From: SHWB01 sp050246875
GTDB lineage: Bacteria > Pseudomonadota > Alphaproteobacteria > UBA6615
Assembly: GCA_050246875.1 (NCBI GenBank)
Contig: JBFWVF010000008.1
Coordinates: 1 to 64,000, forward strand
Length of the DNA stretch: 64,000 nt
Direction of reading: 5' to 3'
The notes beneath the pieces were generated by a model. The model was not told where the DNA came from and did no database searches. It saw nothing but the letters and a program-made list of their open reading frames with translations. The position numbers were made by a program, and so were the translations under genes. Below are positions 35,370 through 44,089 of the stretch, piece by piece (positions within the stretch are counted from its first letter, which is position 1; every line of letters begins with the position of its first letter).

Positions 35370-35492
35370 GTTCGTTCCTCCCCTGGGAAGGAGAAACGCA
35401 CACCGGCTGGCGCCCACGGTCAAGCGATTTGATGCCGGGGCCGGCCCGCAGGCCCGGCGCATGCGCCCTTCAGGGCAGAGCGCGGGGTCCGG

Positions 35493-36251
35493 TCAGTGGA
35501 AGGGGTGCCTGGCCGCCGACACCGGTAGTCCGCCGATTTCCGCAGCGGGCAGCGGGCCCGCCGCGGCCGGCGCGGCGGCGACCGGCAGGCCGCGTGCGCC
35601 ATAAAGGGCGATCGCCCCCCGGATGTCGCCGTCCCGCAGGGTGCGGAAGCGTTCCTCATAGGGGAACGACATCAGCGCGCCGAAGGCTCCCGGGTGATCG
35701 AGGCCGATGGCGTGGCCGATCTCGTGCGTCAGCGTGTAGCGGATATCGTAGACCTTGAGGTCGCCGTCGAATGCCAGCTTCCAGCGCCGCCCGGCGTTCA
35801 GGCAGACCAGCGCGCGCTCGATGCGGGCCGTCCCACCCACCGCCGAAGGCCGCCAAGCGACGTCGGCAAAGGCCGCGCCGCGTCCCTCGAAGGCGCCGAT
35901 CAGGATGTCGGCCCGCGCGGCCGGCACCTCATGGAAGGCGATGTCGGCAGCGCTCGACCACTGGGCAAAGGCCGCTTCCGCCTCCCGCCGCAATTCGGAC
36001 CATCCGATGCCGGACGCCGCCAGCACGTCGTCGAGCGAGGTCATGTCGCGGCAGTTGCGAGCGTCGTCGAAATGGGCCGAACGGTCGACGAAGGCATAGC
36101 CGACCCGCGCCCCGAGCCCCGCAGCCGACCCGCTCCATTTGACCGCGTGTCCATCGAACTGCAGCAGACGGAAGCTGTCACCCGCGAGCGCAGAGCACGC
36201 GAACGGCATGACAAGCATGGCCAGCACCAGACTGGCGGCGAGCCTGCGCAT
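35493..36251 (-). CDS. Secreted matrixin-like zinc metalloprotease
   Basis: A 252-residue protein with a signal peptide (residues 1-23, LAASLVLAMLVMPFACSALA). The metzincin zinc site is YTLTHEIGHAIGLDHPGAFG (about residue 176: HExGHxxGxxH), followed by a Met-turn ALMSFPYEE, so it belongs to the matrixin (M10) clan. Upstream, YAFVDRSAHFDDARNCRDMT and FAQWSSAADIAFHEVPAARA match the N-terminal half of a matrixin catalytic domain. No propeptide Cys switch or peptidoglycan-binding domain is seen. The target is unknown. The start at 36251 begins a good signal sequence. Confidence 0.88.
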   Translation of the reverse strand: MRRLAASLVLAMLVMPFACSALAGDSFRLLQFDGHAVKWSGSAAGLGARVGYAFVDRSAHFDDARNCRDMTSLDDVLAASGIGWSELRREAEAAFAQWSSAADIAFHEVPAARADILIGAFEGRGAAFADVAWRPSAVGGTARIERALVCLNAGRRWKLAFDGDLKVYDIRYTLTHEIGHAIGLDHPGAFGALMSFPYEERFRTLRDGDIRGAIALYGARGLPVAAAPAAAGPLPAAEIGGLPVSAARHPFH

Positions 36252-36517
36252 CGCTTTCGTTCGTCCCCGTTCCGCGCGCCGTGATGGCACGCCACCCGGC
36301 ACCGGCGGCATCGGCCACCGGAGCATCCCCGTCAGGCGGTTGTTGCTGTTGTTCCGCCCCGTGTGCCGCGGCGGCGCCCGACGCGCCGGCCACGACCAAT
36401 GAGGACATTGGACTGCTACGCAAAGCGGCCGCACGGGTCAAGGCGGCGGATACATTCCAGCGAAGAAAGTTCCCGCTGCGGCGCGACGCCGTAACGGCGC
36501 GCGGATTTGGCGCTGTG

Positions 36518-36724
36518 TCAGCCCGACAGCATCGCCAGCGCGGCGGCACGGTCGCTCGACTTCAACTTGAGAAACAGGCCACGCGCATTGCGGATATCGC
36601 GTTCGCTGCCGCTCTCGGCGGCACCGCGCAGCGCGACCGTCGTCGGATGATCGGGCCCGCAGATGAAGGCCAGCGCCTTGGCCAGCCGCCCCATCGCTTC
36701 GCGGTCGATCTTTGTGTCGTCCAT
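36518..36724 (-). CDS. Small hypothetical protein
   Basis: A 68-residue soluble protein starting at ATG 36724 after a strong GGGAGGATGCG. It reads MDDTKIDREAMGRLAKALAF, then ICGPDHPTTVALRGAAESGS, and ends LKLKSSDRAAALAMLSG; mostly helical, with one Cys and no membrane segment. I do not recognise a family. It stands apart from its neighbours (71 bp from the hydrolase stop, 266 bp from the protease start). Confidence 0.6.
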   Translation of the reverse strand: MDDTKIDREAMGRLAKALAFICGPDHPTTVALRGAAESGSERDIRNARGLFLKLKSSDRAAALAMLSG

Positions 36725-36795
36725 CGCATCCTCCCGCGCCGCATCGGCACGGCGGCAGGATAGGCGCCTGATCATCGCGCCGATAGGCTGCGGCT

Positions 36796-37590
36796 TCAGG
36801 CGATGGCCGCCAGCTCCGTGCCAGGACCAAGCTGACGGACCACACAATCGACCAGCAGGCGCGCGAGCTGCGATGGCGCCGACAGTTGCGGCGCGTGGTC
36901 GGTGTCGAGGGCATGCACCTCGGCGCAGGCTGAGGCGCCATGCATCGCGCGCTGCAGTTCGACGAAAACGGAACGGTCGCGCAGCGTCTCGACATAGATC
37001 CGCTTCACCCGTCCGAACCTTGCCGCCGACAACTGCAGGCGCGTGCGCCGTCCGCCTTCCGGCTGCGCCGTCAGGCGGCTCGCCGCGATCGCGGCGTCCG
37101 ACGGCGCGCAGGTGTTGTAGAACACCTCGATCGCCGAACGCGGGTCGATCGACGACAGCAGGCCGTCGGCGCTGTGCGTCACGCGGGCATGGGCGCCGCG
37201 CATCCACGGCTGCAGGTTGGCGGCGTAGAAATCCATGACGGACTCGCCGTCGCGCAGTAGGAAGGCGGCGAGGTAGACGGCGAGGGCCGGTGGCCGCGCC
37301 ATGTATTCGCAGGCCTGCGCGACGGCCGTTCCGCCCATGCTGTGGCCGACGAGGACGACCGGACCGTCCAGCGCGTCGGCGATGGCGGCGACGTGACGGC
37401 CGTAGAGGTAGGTATCGACTGCGCCCGGCGGCGTCGCGTCGGTGCCGTTGCCCGGCAGGTCGACGGCGACGGCGGCGAAGCCGGCGGCCTCGAGATGCGG
37501 CAGCAGCCGCTCCCACGCCCACGCCCCCTGCCAGGCGCCGTGCACCAGCACGAACGTCGCCGCGGGACGGCCGCGCGCCGGTCTGCTCAC
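36796..37590 (-). CDS. Alpha/beta hydrolase
   Basis: A 264-residue alpha/beta-hydrolase-fold enzyme. It has the oxyanion-hole entry TFVLVHGAWQGAWAWERLLP (about residue 12), the nucleophile elbow VVLVGHSMGGTAVAQACEY (Ser about 84) and the catalytic His in ALDTDHAPQLSAPSQLA (about 235). The HGAWQGAW and salicylate-esterase-like text resembles plant-type methylesterase/hydroxynitrile lyase relatives, so an esterase is likely. The GTG start at 37590 overlaps the stop of the upstream 2-oxoglutarate oxygenase by 4 nt (GTGA), so the two are co-translated. Confidence 0.9.
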   Translation of the reverse strand: MSRPARGRPAATFVLVHGAWQGAWAWERLLPHLEAAGFAAVAVDLPGNGTDATPPGAVDTYLYGRHVAAIADALDGPVVLVGHSMGGTAVAQACEYMARPPALAVYLAAFLLRDGESVMDFYAANLQPWMRGAHARVTHSADGLLSSIDPRSAIEVFYNTCAPSDAAIAASRLTAQPEGGRRTRLQLSAARFGRVKRIYVETLRDRSVFVELQRAMHGASACAEVHALDTDHAPQLSAPSQLARLLVDCVVRQLGPGTELAAIA

Positions 37591-38585
37591 GACACCGGCT
37601 CGGCGATGCGCGTGCGCGTGTACTTGTCGAGGCGATAGGGGCCGGCCAGCACCGGCGGATACTTCGCCGGCGTCCCCGGCCCGGCGCAACTGTCGATGCA
37701 CGCGATCTCGGCGTCGTAGTTGGGGTGATGGAAGAAGACGACCGAGAGGCGCCGGCTGGCGTCGCCGGCCTCGGGCGGCGGGTTTACGACGCGATGCTGG
37801 TTCGACATCCAGCGGTCGTTGGTCCAGCGCATCATCAGGTCCCCGATGTTGATGACGAACGCGTCGGGCGGCGTCAGCACGTCGATCCACGCGCCGGACC
37901 GCGTGCGCACCTGGAGACCGCCCGGCTTGTTCTCGCTGAGCAGTATTGTCAGCGTGCCGTAGTCGCTGTGGGCGCCGGCGCGAAGCTGGCCCGGACGCGG
38001 CGTGCCCGACAGCGGCGGGTAGCTGATGATGCGCAGTGCGCTGATGTGCCGGTCGATGCGCCGCGCGAAGTCGGCCGGCGGCACGTCGAGCGCGCGCGCG
38101 AACAGCGCCATCAGGTCGCCCGCCAGCCGCTCCATGGCGCGGTAATAGGCGGTCGCGGCCGGCCGGAAGCCGGCCGGCGCGGCCGGCCAGACGTTCTCGA
38201 TGAAGTGCGGCCGGGCCGCCGCCGTCAGGTGATAGGCGTCGGCCGGATAGTCGATGGGGCCGAGATGGAATACCTCCTTGAGGTCGGGCGGCGTCGCGTC
38301 GCCGTCGCTCGCCCCGAGCCCTTCGTCGCCGATGGCCCGGTAGCCGCGCGGCACGCTGGGCGCCGGCGGACCGGCCATCGCCTTGGCCGCGGCGGGTTGC
38401 GCGAAGAAGGCGCCCGACGCGGCGCGCAGGGCTTCGATCACGGCACCGTCGACGCCGTGGCCGGTGATGGTGAAGAAGCCGATCGTCTCGCATGCCGCGG
38501 CGATCTTCCGCGCCACCCCGGCGTGACCCGCTTGGTCGCGGCGGGACGGTGCGATATCGATCACCGGCACGGACTCGTCCGCCAT
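37587..38585 (-). CDS. 2-oxoglutarate/Fe(II) oxygenase, isopenicillin N synthase family
   Basis: A 332-residue non-haem iron oxygenase. The N-terminal DIOX_N region has VIDIAPSRRDQAGHAG and AAACETIGFFTITGHGVD. The Fe2+ site is AHSDYGTLTILL (His/Asp about residues 205-207) with the distal His in MSNQHRVVNPPPEAGDASRR (about 263), and Arg for 2-oxoglutarate lies 10 residues later in the R-x-S context (RRLSVVFFHHPN). The substrate is unknown; relatives oxidise small molecules such as flavonoids, xanthines or beta-lactam precursors. It forms a two-gene operon with the alpha/beta hydrolase. Confidence 0.92.
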   Translation of the reverse strand: MADESVPVIDIAPSRRDQAGHAGVARKIAAACETIGFFTITGHGVDGAVIEALRAASGAFFAQPAAAKAMAGPPAPSVPRGYRAIGDEGLGASDGDATPPDLKEVFHLGPIDYPADAYHLTAAARPHFIENVWPAAPAGFRPAATAYYRAMERLAGDLMALFARALDVPPADFARRIDRHISALRIISYPPLSGTPRPGQLRAGAHSDYGTLTILLSENKPGGLQVRTRSGAWIDVLTPPDAFVINIGDLMMRWTNDRWMSNQHRVVNPPPEAGDASRRLSVVFFHHPNYDAEIACIDSCAGPGTPAKYPPVLAGPYRLDKYTRTRIAEPVS

Positions 38586-38737
38586 GACGCCCCTCGCCTG
38601 CAGCGCATCGCCGGCTGGGAAAATGCAATGTGCATGCCATGCGGGTCGCGCGCGGACCGGCGCGTCGTGCACCGCCGCGACGCATCGGCTGCTGCCGGCG
38701 GGGCACATTGCACACCGCGCATGCAGCGACAGGCGGC

Positions 38738-39955
38738 TCAGATCTCGGGCGTGTCGCGGTACAGGCGCTCGAGGTCGCGACGGAACGCCGGACCAGACTT
38801 CCTCGCGGCACCGGCGACCGGATCGGCGCCAGCAAGCATGGTGTCGGTTGCCGCGACCGAGAAGTCCACGACGAAGCGGATGCGAGCCTCGCGACAGGCG
38901 ACATAGCGGGCGGTCATGTCGGCGGCCGCGAAGGCATCGGCCGTGACGGACGCGCGGATCAGCGCGACCGCCGCACAGGCGTCCTCGACCGCCTGCGTCG
39001 CCCCCTGCCCCAGCGTCGGCACCATGGCGTGCGAGGCGTCGCCGAGCAGCAGCACATGCCCCGGCCGGTCGCGGTAGGCCGCCGGCGACTGCTGGAACCG
39101 CGCCCAGTGCAGCCGCGCCCCGTCGGCGGCGAGCGCGTCGATGAGGAAGCGGCACTTGGCATCGGGCTGCCCCGACGCGGGGAGGAAGCGCGCGCGCAGG
39201 CTCGACGGCTGACGGTCCTCCGGCGGCGTCTCGTCCCCTGGCGGAATCGGGAACGCGCCGGCCAGATAGACCGCGCCGCCCGGCACCTGGAAGGCGAGCA
39301 GGCGATTGGGGCCGTTGAACCATTGCTCGTAGTCGTCGATCGGCGTGTCCGCTGCCTTCTCGATGAGCATGCGGAAGATGGCGATGCCGAGGAAAGTCGG
39401 CTCGGCCGGGCCGAAAAATGCGGAGCGCACCTGGGAGTAGCGGCCGTCGCCGGCGATCAGCAGGTCGATGCCGTCGACGACCTCCTCGCGCCCTGTCGCG
39501 ATGTCGGTATAGCGCAGCACGAGCGGCCCAGCCTCGCCGGGCCCGGCATAACGCATCTCGTCGACCTCGATGCCGTAACGGATGGCCGGGCCGGCCGCCT
39601 CGCGCAGCAGCCGGTACAGTTCCGACCAGCGGATGCGGATGCCGTCATTGTCGGCCACCTCGCCGAGCGGCAGGTCCATCAGCAGGCGCCCGTCGGTCAG
39701 CGAGATGCGCCAGCTGCGCCACGGCTGGCTCTCCGCGTACAGGCATCTGGCCAGCGCCGGCAAATGGCGTTCGAGCGCCTTAAGCGCATTGGGTCCGACA
39801 TTGAGGCCTGTACCGGCGCCGGCGTGGTCGCCGCGCGCCACGCGCTCGAGGCAGACGACATCGACCCGGTCGCCCAGCTCGCGCAGCCCGCCGGCGACGA
39901 TGGCGCCCGCGACCCCTGCCCCCACGATGGCGATGCGCGGCCGTCTGCCCGCCAC
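38738..39955 (-). CDS. FAD-dependent aromatic monooxygenase (salicylate hydroxylase-like)
   Basis: A 405-residue group A flavoprotein hydroxylase. It has the FAD loop IAIVGAGVAGAIVAGGLREL at the N-terminus, the DG motif in DLLIAGDGRYSQVRSAFFG (about residue 165) and the second FAD motif LLLGDASHAMVPTLGQGATQ (about 305). GTG 39955 is chosen because GGGAGGAGCGGGA stands just upstream and the Rossmann loop would otherwise be preceded by an Arg-rich extension. It would hydroxylate an aromatic ring with NAD(P)H and O2. It is on the same strand as the 2-oxoglutarate oxygenase, 152 bp apart. Confidence 0.9.
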   Translation of the reverse strand: MAGRRPRIAIVGAGVAGAIVAGGLRELGDRVDVVCLERVARGDHAGAGTGLNVGPNALKALERHLPALARCLYAESQPWRSWRISLTDGRLLMDLPLGEVADNDGIRIRWSELYRLLREAAGPAIRYGIEVDEMRYAGPGEAGPLVLRYTDIATGREEVVDGIDLLIAGDGRYSQVRSAFFGPAEPTFLGIAIFRMLIEKAADTPIDDYEQWFNGPNRLLAFQVPGGAVYLAGAFPIPPGDETPPEDRQPSSLRARFLPASGQPDAKCRFLIDALAADGARLHWARFQQSPAAYRDRPGHVLLLGDASHAMVPTLGQGATQAVEDACAAVALIRASVTADAFAAADMTARYVACREARIRFVVDFSVAATDTMLAGADPVAGAARKSGPAFRRDLERLYRDTPEI

Positions 39956-40194
39956 TCCCGCTCCTCCCGCTGCGCGGCCCGCGCCGTGCCGGGCCACGCG
40001 CCTTTCCCTCGCCCCCAGGCTAGCAACCCCCGTGCCAGCGATCCGCCGCGTGTTCCGGGCCGCGATCCCCTGCCGGTACGCTTGCCGCGCCGGGGCGCGC
40101 GCGGGATGCTTGCGAAGGCCTGCCTTGGCTATTGGCACGCACCATGCAATCGGCGGGACCGTTCGCAGGCCGGCTTGCCGGATCGGGGCATTTG

Positions 40195-41319
40195 ATGCGC
40201 GCGCATGTCGACAGGCACGAACTGGCGGACCCCGGCGACGCGTCGGGACTGGCCGCCGCCATCGCCGCCGGGACGGTTGATGCCCGCGACATCGTCGCCG
40301 TCATCGGCAAGACGCACGGCAACGGCCTCGTCAACGACTACACGCGGGCGCACCTGACGCTGGTGCTGTCCGGGGCGATCGCTCGCGCCACCGGCGAGAC
40401 GCGCGAGACCGTTGCCGCGCGCGTGCCGTTCATCTTCTCGGGCGGCTGCGAGGGCGTGCTGTCGCCGCACTACGTCGTGCTGTCGGTCGACCGGACGGCG
40501 CCTCCCGGCGTTCCGGGTCGTCCGGCACTGGCCATCGGCACGGCCCTGTCGACCGCCATGGCCGTCGCCGACATCGGCCGCGAGGCGCAGGTCGCCGCCA
40601 CCGCCGCCGCCGTCCGCGAGGCGATGGCCGCGGCGCGGATCGAACGGCCGCAGGACGTGCATTTCGTGCAGGTGAAGGGCCCCGCGCGCACCGGCGAGGC
40701 CATCGCCGCGTCCGCCGCCGCCGGCCGCCCGGCGGTCGCCGGCGACGCCAACCGGCTGATGGCGTGGGGCCGCGTCGCCTGCGCCTTCGGCGTCGCCCGC
40801 GCCCTCGGCGAAGCGACGGCCGACGAGACGGCCGAGGCCGCGATGTTCCGCGACTATGCCGTGCGCTCGGACGTCGCCAGCATTTCGGCCGGCGTCGAGG
40901 TCGACTGCAACGAGGTCGTGGTGATCGGCATGAGCGCGGCGTGGTCGGGCCCGCTGGCCATCGCCCACCGGCCGATGGCCGACGCGCTCGACATCGGCGC
41001 CGTGTACGCCGTCCTGCGCGACGTCGGGCTCGATGCGTCGCCGCAGGTCGCGCCAGCCGAGCGCGACCGTCTTCGCGCCGTCTTCGTCAAGTGCGAGCCG
41101 CAGCGCGACGGCCGCGTGCGCGGCCGCCGCCACACCATGCTCGACGATGGCGACATCAACGCCCAGCGTCATATCCGTGGCGCGGTCGGCGCGCTCGTCG
41201 CCGGCGTGCTGGGCGAGACCGCGATCTTCGTATCCGGCGGCGCCGAGCATCAGGGGCCGGACGGCGGCGGCCTCGTCGCGGTGATCGCCGAGCGGGCCGA
41301 CGGCCTCACGCCGCCATAG
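40195..41319 (+). CDS. Ring-opening amidohydrolase (cyanuric acid hydrolase / barbiturase family)
   Basis: A 374-residue protein of the AtzD/TrzD-barbiturase ('Toblerone' fold) family, which opens the ring of cyanuric acid or barbiturate. The threefold pseudo-symmetric Lys/Ser sites are all present: Lys 39 in IGKTHGNG with Ser 82 in FIFSGGCEGVLSPHY; Lys in HFVQVKGPA with Ser in VASISAGVEVDCNEV; Lys in VFVKCEPQ with Ser in IFVSGGAEHQGPDGGG. ATG 40195 is chosen because the family begins just before the DPGDASGL segment; the extension from 40132 is not family-like. It converges with an amidase with a 14-bp overlap, suggesting ring opening followed by amide hydrolysis. Confidence 0.92.
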   Translation: MRAHVDRHELADPGDASGLAAAIAAGTVDARDIVAVIGKTHGNGLVNDYTRAHLTLVLSGAIARATGETRETVAARVPFIFSGGCEGVLSPHYVVLSVDRTAPPGVPGRPALAIGTALSTAMAVADIGREAQVAATAAAVREAMAAARIERPQDVHFVQVKGPARTGEAIAASAAAGRPAVAGDANRLMAWGRVACAFGVARALGEATADETAEAAMFRDYAVRSDVASISAGVEVDCNEVVVIGMSAAWSGPLAIAHRPMADALDIGAVYAVLRDVGLDASPQVAPAERDRLRAVFVKCEPQRDGRVRGRRHTMLDDGDINAQRHIRGAVGALVAGVLGETAIFVSGGAEHQGPDGGGLVAVIAERADGLTPP

Positions 41320-42718
41320 CGGGCCAGCGGTCGGCCCAGGGCCGCCGCCGCTCGAGCGCATGGGCAAGGCGCAGCAACTGCCAGTCGCGGTTCCATGCGC
41401 CGACGAGCTGTGCGCCGACCGGCATGCCGTCGGGCGCCGGCGGCGCCGGGATGGCGATCGCCGGATGGCCCGCCGCGTTGACCCAACCGGTGTAGACGGC
41501 ATGGCCGCGCGGCCCCACCGCGACGCCGTCGATCGTCGTCGGAAAACGCTCCGCGGCCGGCCAGGGCTGGGCCGCCGTCGCCGGCAGCAACACGATGTCG
41601 GTCTCCGCGAACAGCGCGGCGGCGGCCACGCGCGTCTCGGCGATGGTCTCCAGCACTTTGTAGAGCACGCCGGCCGGCAGTCGCTCGCCCGCCTCGGCCA
41701 TCGCCCGGTACGGCGCCGCGGCGGCGTCGAAGCGGCGGCCCAGCCGCGCCTTCAGTGCCGCCAGCGCGGACTCGCCGATGCGCGGCCAGAGATCGCCGAG
41801 CCGTTCCACGGGCAGCGGCAACGGGCCCTGCCGCACGTCGTGGCCGAGATCGGCGAGGTCGTCGGCGACGTGGCGCACGCTCGCCGCGATCTCCGGCGCC
41901 AGCGGCGCCGCGCCGATGCGCTCGACATACAGCACACGTAGCGCCGACGGCGCCGAGTCGACGGCCGCATCGGCCGCCGGTTCGGCCGGCAGGTGCGAGC
42001 GCGGATCGGCCGGGTCCGGTCCCTCGATGGCCGCGAACAGTGCCGCGGCATCGCCGACGGTGCGGGCGATCGGGCCGACGACCTCCATGTCGAGGAGAAG
42101 CTGCGGCAGGTGATGGACGCGCGCGACGCGGCCGAGGGTCGGCTTGAGGCCGACGAGGCCGGTATGTCCGGCGGGGCGGCGGATCGAACCGCCACCGTCG
42201 GTGCCGATGGCGGCCGGCCACATCCCCGCCGCGACGCCGGCCACGGCGCCGCCGCTCGACCCGCCCGGCGTCAGCTGCGGGTTCCAGGGATTGCGCGTGA
42301 CGCCGAACGCCTCGTTGGCGGTGAATCCCTCGAGGCAGAATTCCGGCACGTTGGTCTTGCCGAGCAGGACGGCTCCGGCGGCGCGGAGCCGCGCCACGGC
42401 CGTCTCGTCGCGGGCGCACACCTCCGCGCGATAGACCGCGCTGCCGAAGCTCGCCGGCAGCCCGGCCTGCGGGATATTGTCCTTGACCGTGCAGGGTACG
42501 CCGTCGAGCTGCCCACAGGGCGCCCCGTCCCGCCAGCGCGCGGCGCTGGCCTCGGCCTGCGCACGCGCGGTCGGGTCGGGTGCGACGAGCGCGTTGAGGC
42601 GCGGGTTGAGTGCGGCGATGCGGCCGAGACAATGCTCCAGCGCGGCGACGGGATCGCTGGTGCCGGCGCGATAGGCGCGCAGCAGATCGGCAATGGCAGG
42701 TCCGGGCACGACAGGCAT
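41306..42718 (-). CDS. Amidase signature family protein
   Basis: A 470-residue amidase with the Ser-cisSer-Lys triad: Lys in VPCTVKDNIPQAGLP (about residue 78), the cis-Ser region TPGGSSGGAVAGVAAG (about 152) and the nucleophile Ser in AIGTDGGGSIRRPAGHTGLV (about 176). The family hydrolyses amides from fatty amides to biuret, allophanate and amidated tRNA. The position opposite a cyanuric-acid/barbiturate-type hydrolase makes a ureide or biuret-like product a reasonable substrate, but this is inference. It lies upstream-proximal to tRNA-Lys and is probably monocistronic. Confidence 0.92.
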   Translation of the reverse strand: MPVVPGPAIADLLRAYRAGTSDPVAALEHCLGRIAALNPRLNALVAPDPTARAQAEASAARWRDGAPCGQLDGVPCTVKDNIPQAGLPASFGSAVYRAEVCARDETAVARLRAAGAVLLGKTNVPEFCLEGFTANEAFGVTRNPWNPQLTPGGSSGGAVAGVAAGMWPAAIGTDGGGSIRRPAGHTGLVGLKPTLGRVARVHHLPQLLLDMEVVGPIARTVGDAAALFAAIEGPDPADPRSHLPAEPAADAAVDSAPSALRVLYVERIGAAPLAPEIAASVRHVADDLADLGHDVRQGPLPLPVERLGDLWPRIGESALAALKARLGRRFDAAAAPYRAMAEAGERLPAGVLYKVLETIAETRVAAAALFAETDIVLLPATAAQPWPAAERFPTTIDGVAVGPRGHAVYTGWVNAAGHPAIAIPAPPAPDGMPVGAQLVGAWNRDWQLLRLAHALERRRPWADRWPAMAA

Positions 42719-42797
42719 CCGTCGCCGGCAACGAGGACCGCCCGGGCGTGGCCTGCGCCACCGCCGCGTTCCTCGCCACCGGCCCGTCCGAAGGGGT

Positions 42798-42873
<76 letters not shown>

Positions 42874-42946
42874 CCAAGGGGTGGGGGGATATAGCAGGCG
42901 ATACCTGCAGTGTCGATACCGCCGGGCCGGGCCCGCCGGACGCCGT

Positions 42947-44089
42947 TCAGGCCCCGCCGCGCCGGTTGATCCAGACATTGCGGTGGGTGTGGCACGACAT
43001 CACGAGGCCCGTGGCGAACAGCACCGCCAGCATCGCCGTGCCGCCATAAGAAATCAGCGGCAACGGCACGCCGACCACCGGCACGAGGCCCATCACCATG
43101 GCGATGTTGACGAAGACGTAGAGGAAGAAATTGGCCGTCAGACCCATCGCCAGCATGCGGGCGAAATGGCTGCGCGCGCGCAGGGCGATGGCGACGCCCC
43201 AGGCGAGGATCAGCGCATAGAGCACGACGAGGCCGAGCGCGCCGACGAGGCCGAGTTCCTCGGCCAGCATGGTGAAGATGAAATCGGTCTGCTTCTCCGG
43301 CAGGAAGTTGAGATGACTCTGCGTGCCGGCAAGGAAACCCTTGCCGAACAGCCCGCCCGAGCCGAGGGCGATCTTCGACTGCAGGATATGGTAGCCGGCC
43401 CCCAGCGGATCGCTGCCGGGATCGAGGAAGGTCAGGACTCGCTGCTTCTGGTACTCGCGCAGGAAGCCCCAGGCCACCGGCACGGCGGCGGCAGCGCCGG
43501 CGATCAGCGCGGCGAACAGCCACAGGCGCACGCCGGCAAGCCACATCATCGCGCCGCCGACCATGATCAGCACCATTGCCGTGCCGAGGTCCGGCTGGCG
43601 CATCACCAGCGCCGCCGGCGCGAGCACGACCAGCAATGGCACCAGCAGCGTGCGCGGCCGGTTGACGTCCTCAGCCTCGACGGCATGGAAATGCCGCGCC
43701 AGCGCCAGCACCACGGCGACCTTCATGGTCTCGGAAGGCTGCAGCTGCAGCACGCCGATATCGAGCCAGCGCTGCGCGCCGCCACCGATGTCGCCGATAA
43801 TCTCGACGGCGACGAGGAGCGCGAGGTTGATGGCGTAGAACGGCCACGCCGCCCTGAGCCAGAAGCGGATGTCGACCAACGCCACGCCGACCATCAGCAC
43901 GACACCGAAGGCGAAGCGGGCCATCTGCCGCCCGGCCCATGGCTCGAGGCTGGCATTGGCCGCCGAATAGAGCATGGCGAAGCCGATGCCGGCGATCATC
44001 GAGACAAGCAGGACCAGGCCCCAGTTGAGGCGCAGGATCTTCTCGCGCAGGGTCGGCTCGGTGCCGCTGAAGCCGCCAGCGAAGGTCAT
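42947..44089 (-). CDS. rodA: RodA, SEDS-family peptidoglycan glycosyltransferase of the elongasome
   Basis: A 380-residue polytopic membrane protein (about 10 segments) of the FtsW/RodA/SpoVE family. Typical motifs are GGAQRWLDIGVLQLQPSETM (about residue 105), MRQPDLGTAMVLIM (about 165; the catalytic Asp region), LDPGSDPLGAGYHILQSKIA (about 230), LPEKQTDFIFTMLAEELGL (about 275) and VPLPLISYGGTAML (about 345). It polymerises glycan strands of the lateral wall together with PBP2. The start overlaps the mrdA stop by 4 nt (ATGA). It is the last gene of mreB-mreC-mreD-mrdA-rodA. Confidence 0.97.
   Translation of the reverse strand: MTFAGGFSGTEPTLREKILRLNWGLVLLVSMIAGIGFAMLYSAANASLEPWAGRQMARFAFGVVLMVGVALVDIRFWLRAAWPFYAINLALLVAVEIIGDIGGGAQRWLDIGVLQLQPSETMKVAVVLALARHFHAVEAEDVNRPRTLLVPLLVVLAPAALVMRQPDLGTAMVLIMVGGAMMWLAGVRLWLFAALIAGAAAAVPVAWGFLREYQKQRVLTFLDPGSDPLGAGYHILQSKIALGSGGLFGKGFLAGTQSHLNFLPEKQTDFIFTMLAEELGLVGALGLVVLYALILAWGVAIALRARSHFARMLAMGLTANFFLYVFVNIAMVMGLVPVVGVPLPLISYGGTAMLAVLFATGLVMSCHTHRNVWINRRGGA

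Noticed and set aside
36252..36517. Possible minus-strand small protein SSLVVAGASGAAAAHGAEQQ in the gap after the matrixin gene start
   Set aside because: No ribosome binding site, composition is that of noise, and it runs into the protease gene in another frame.
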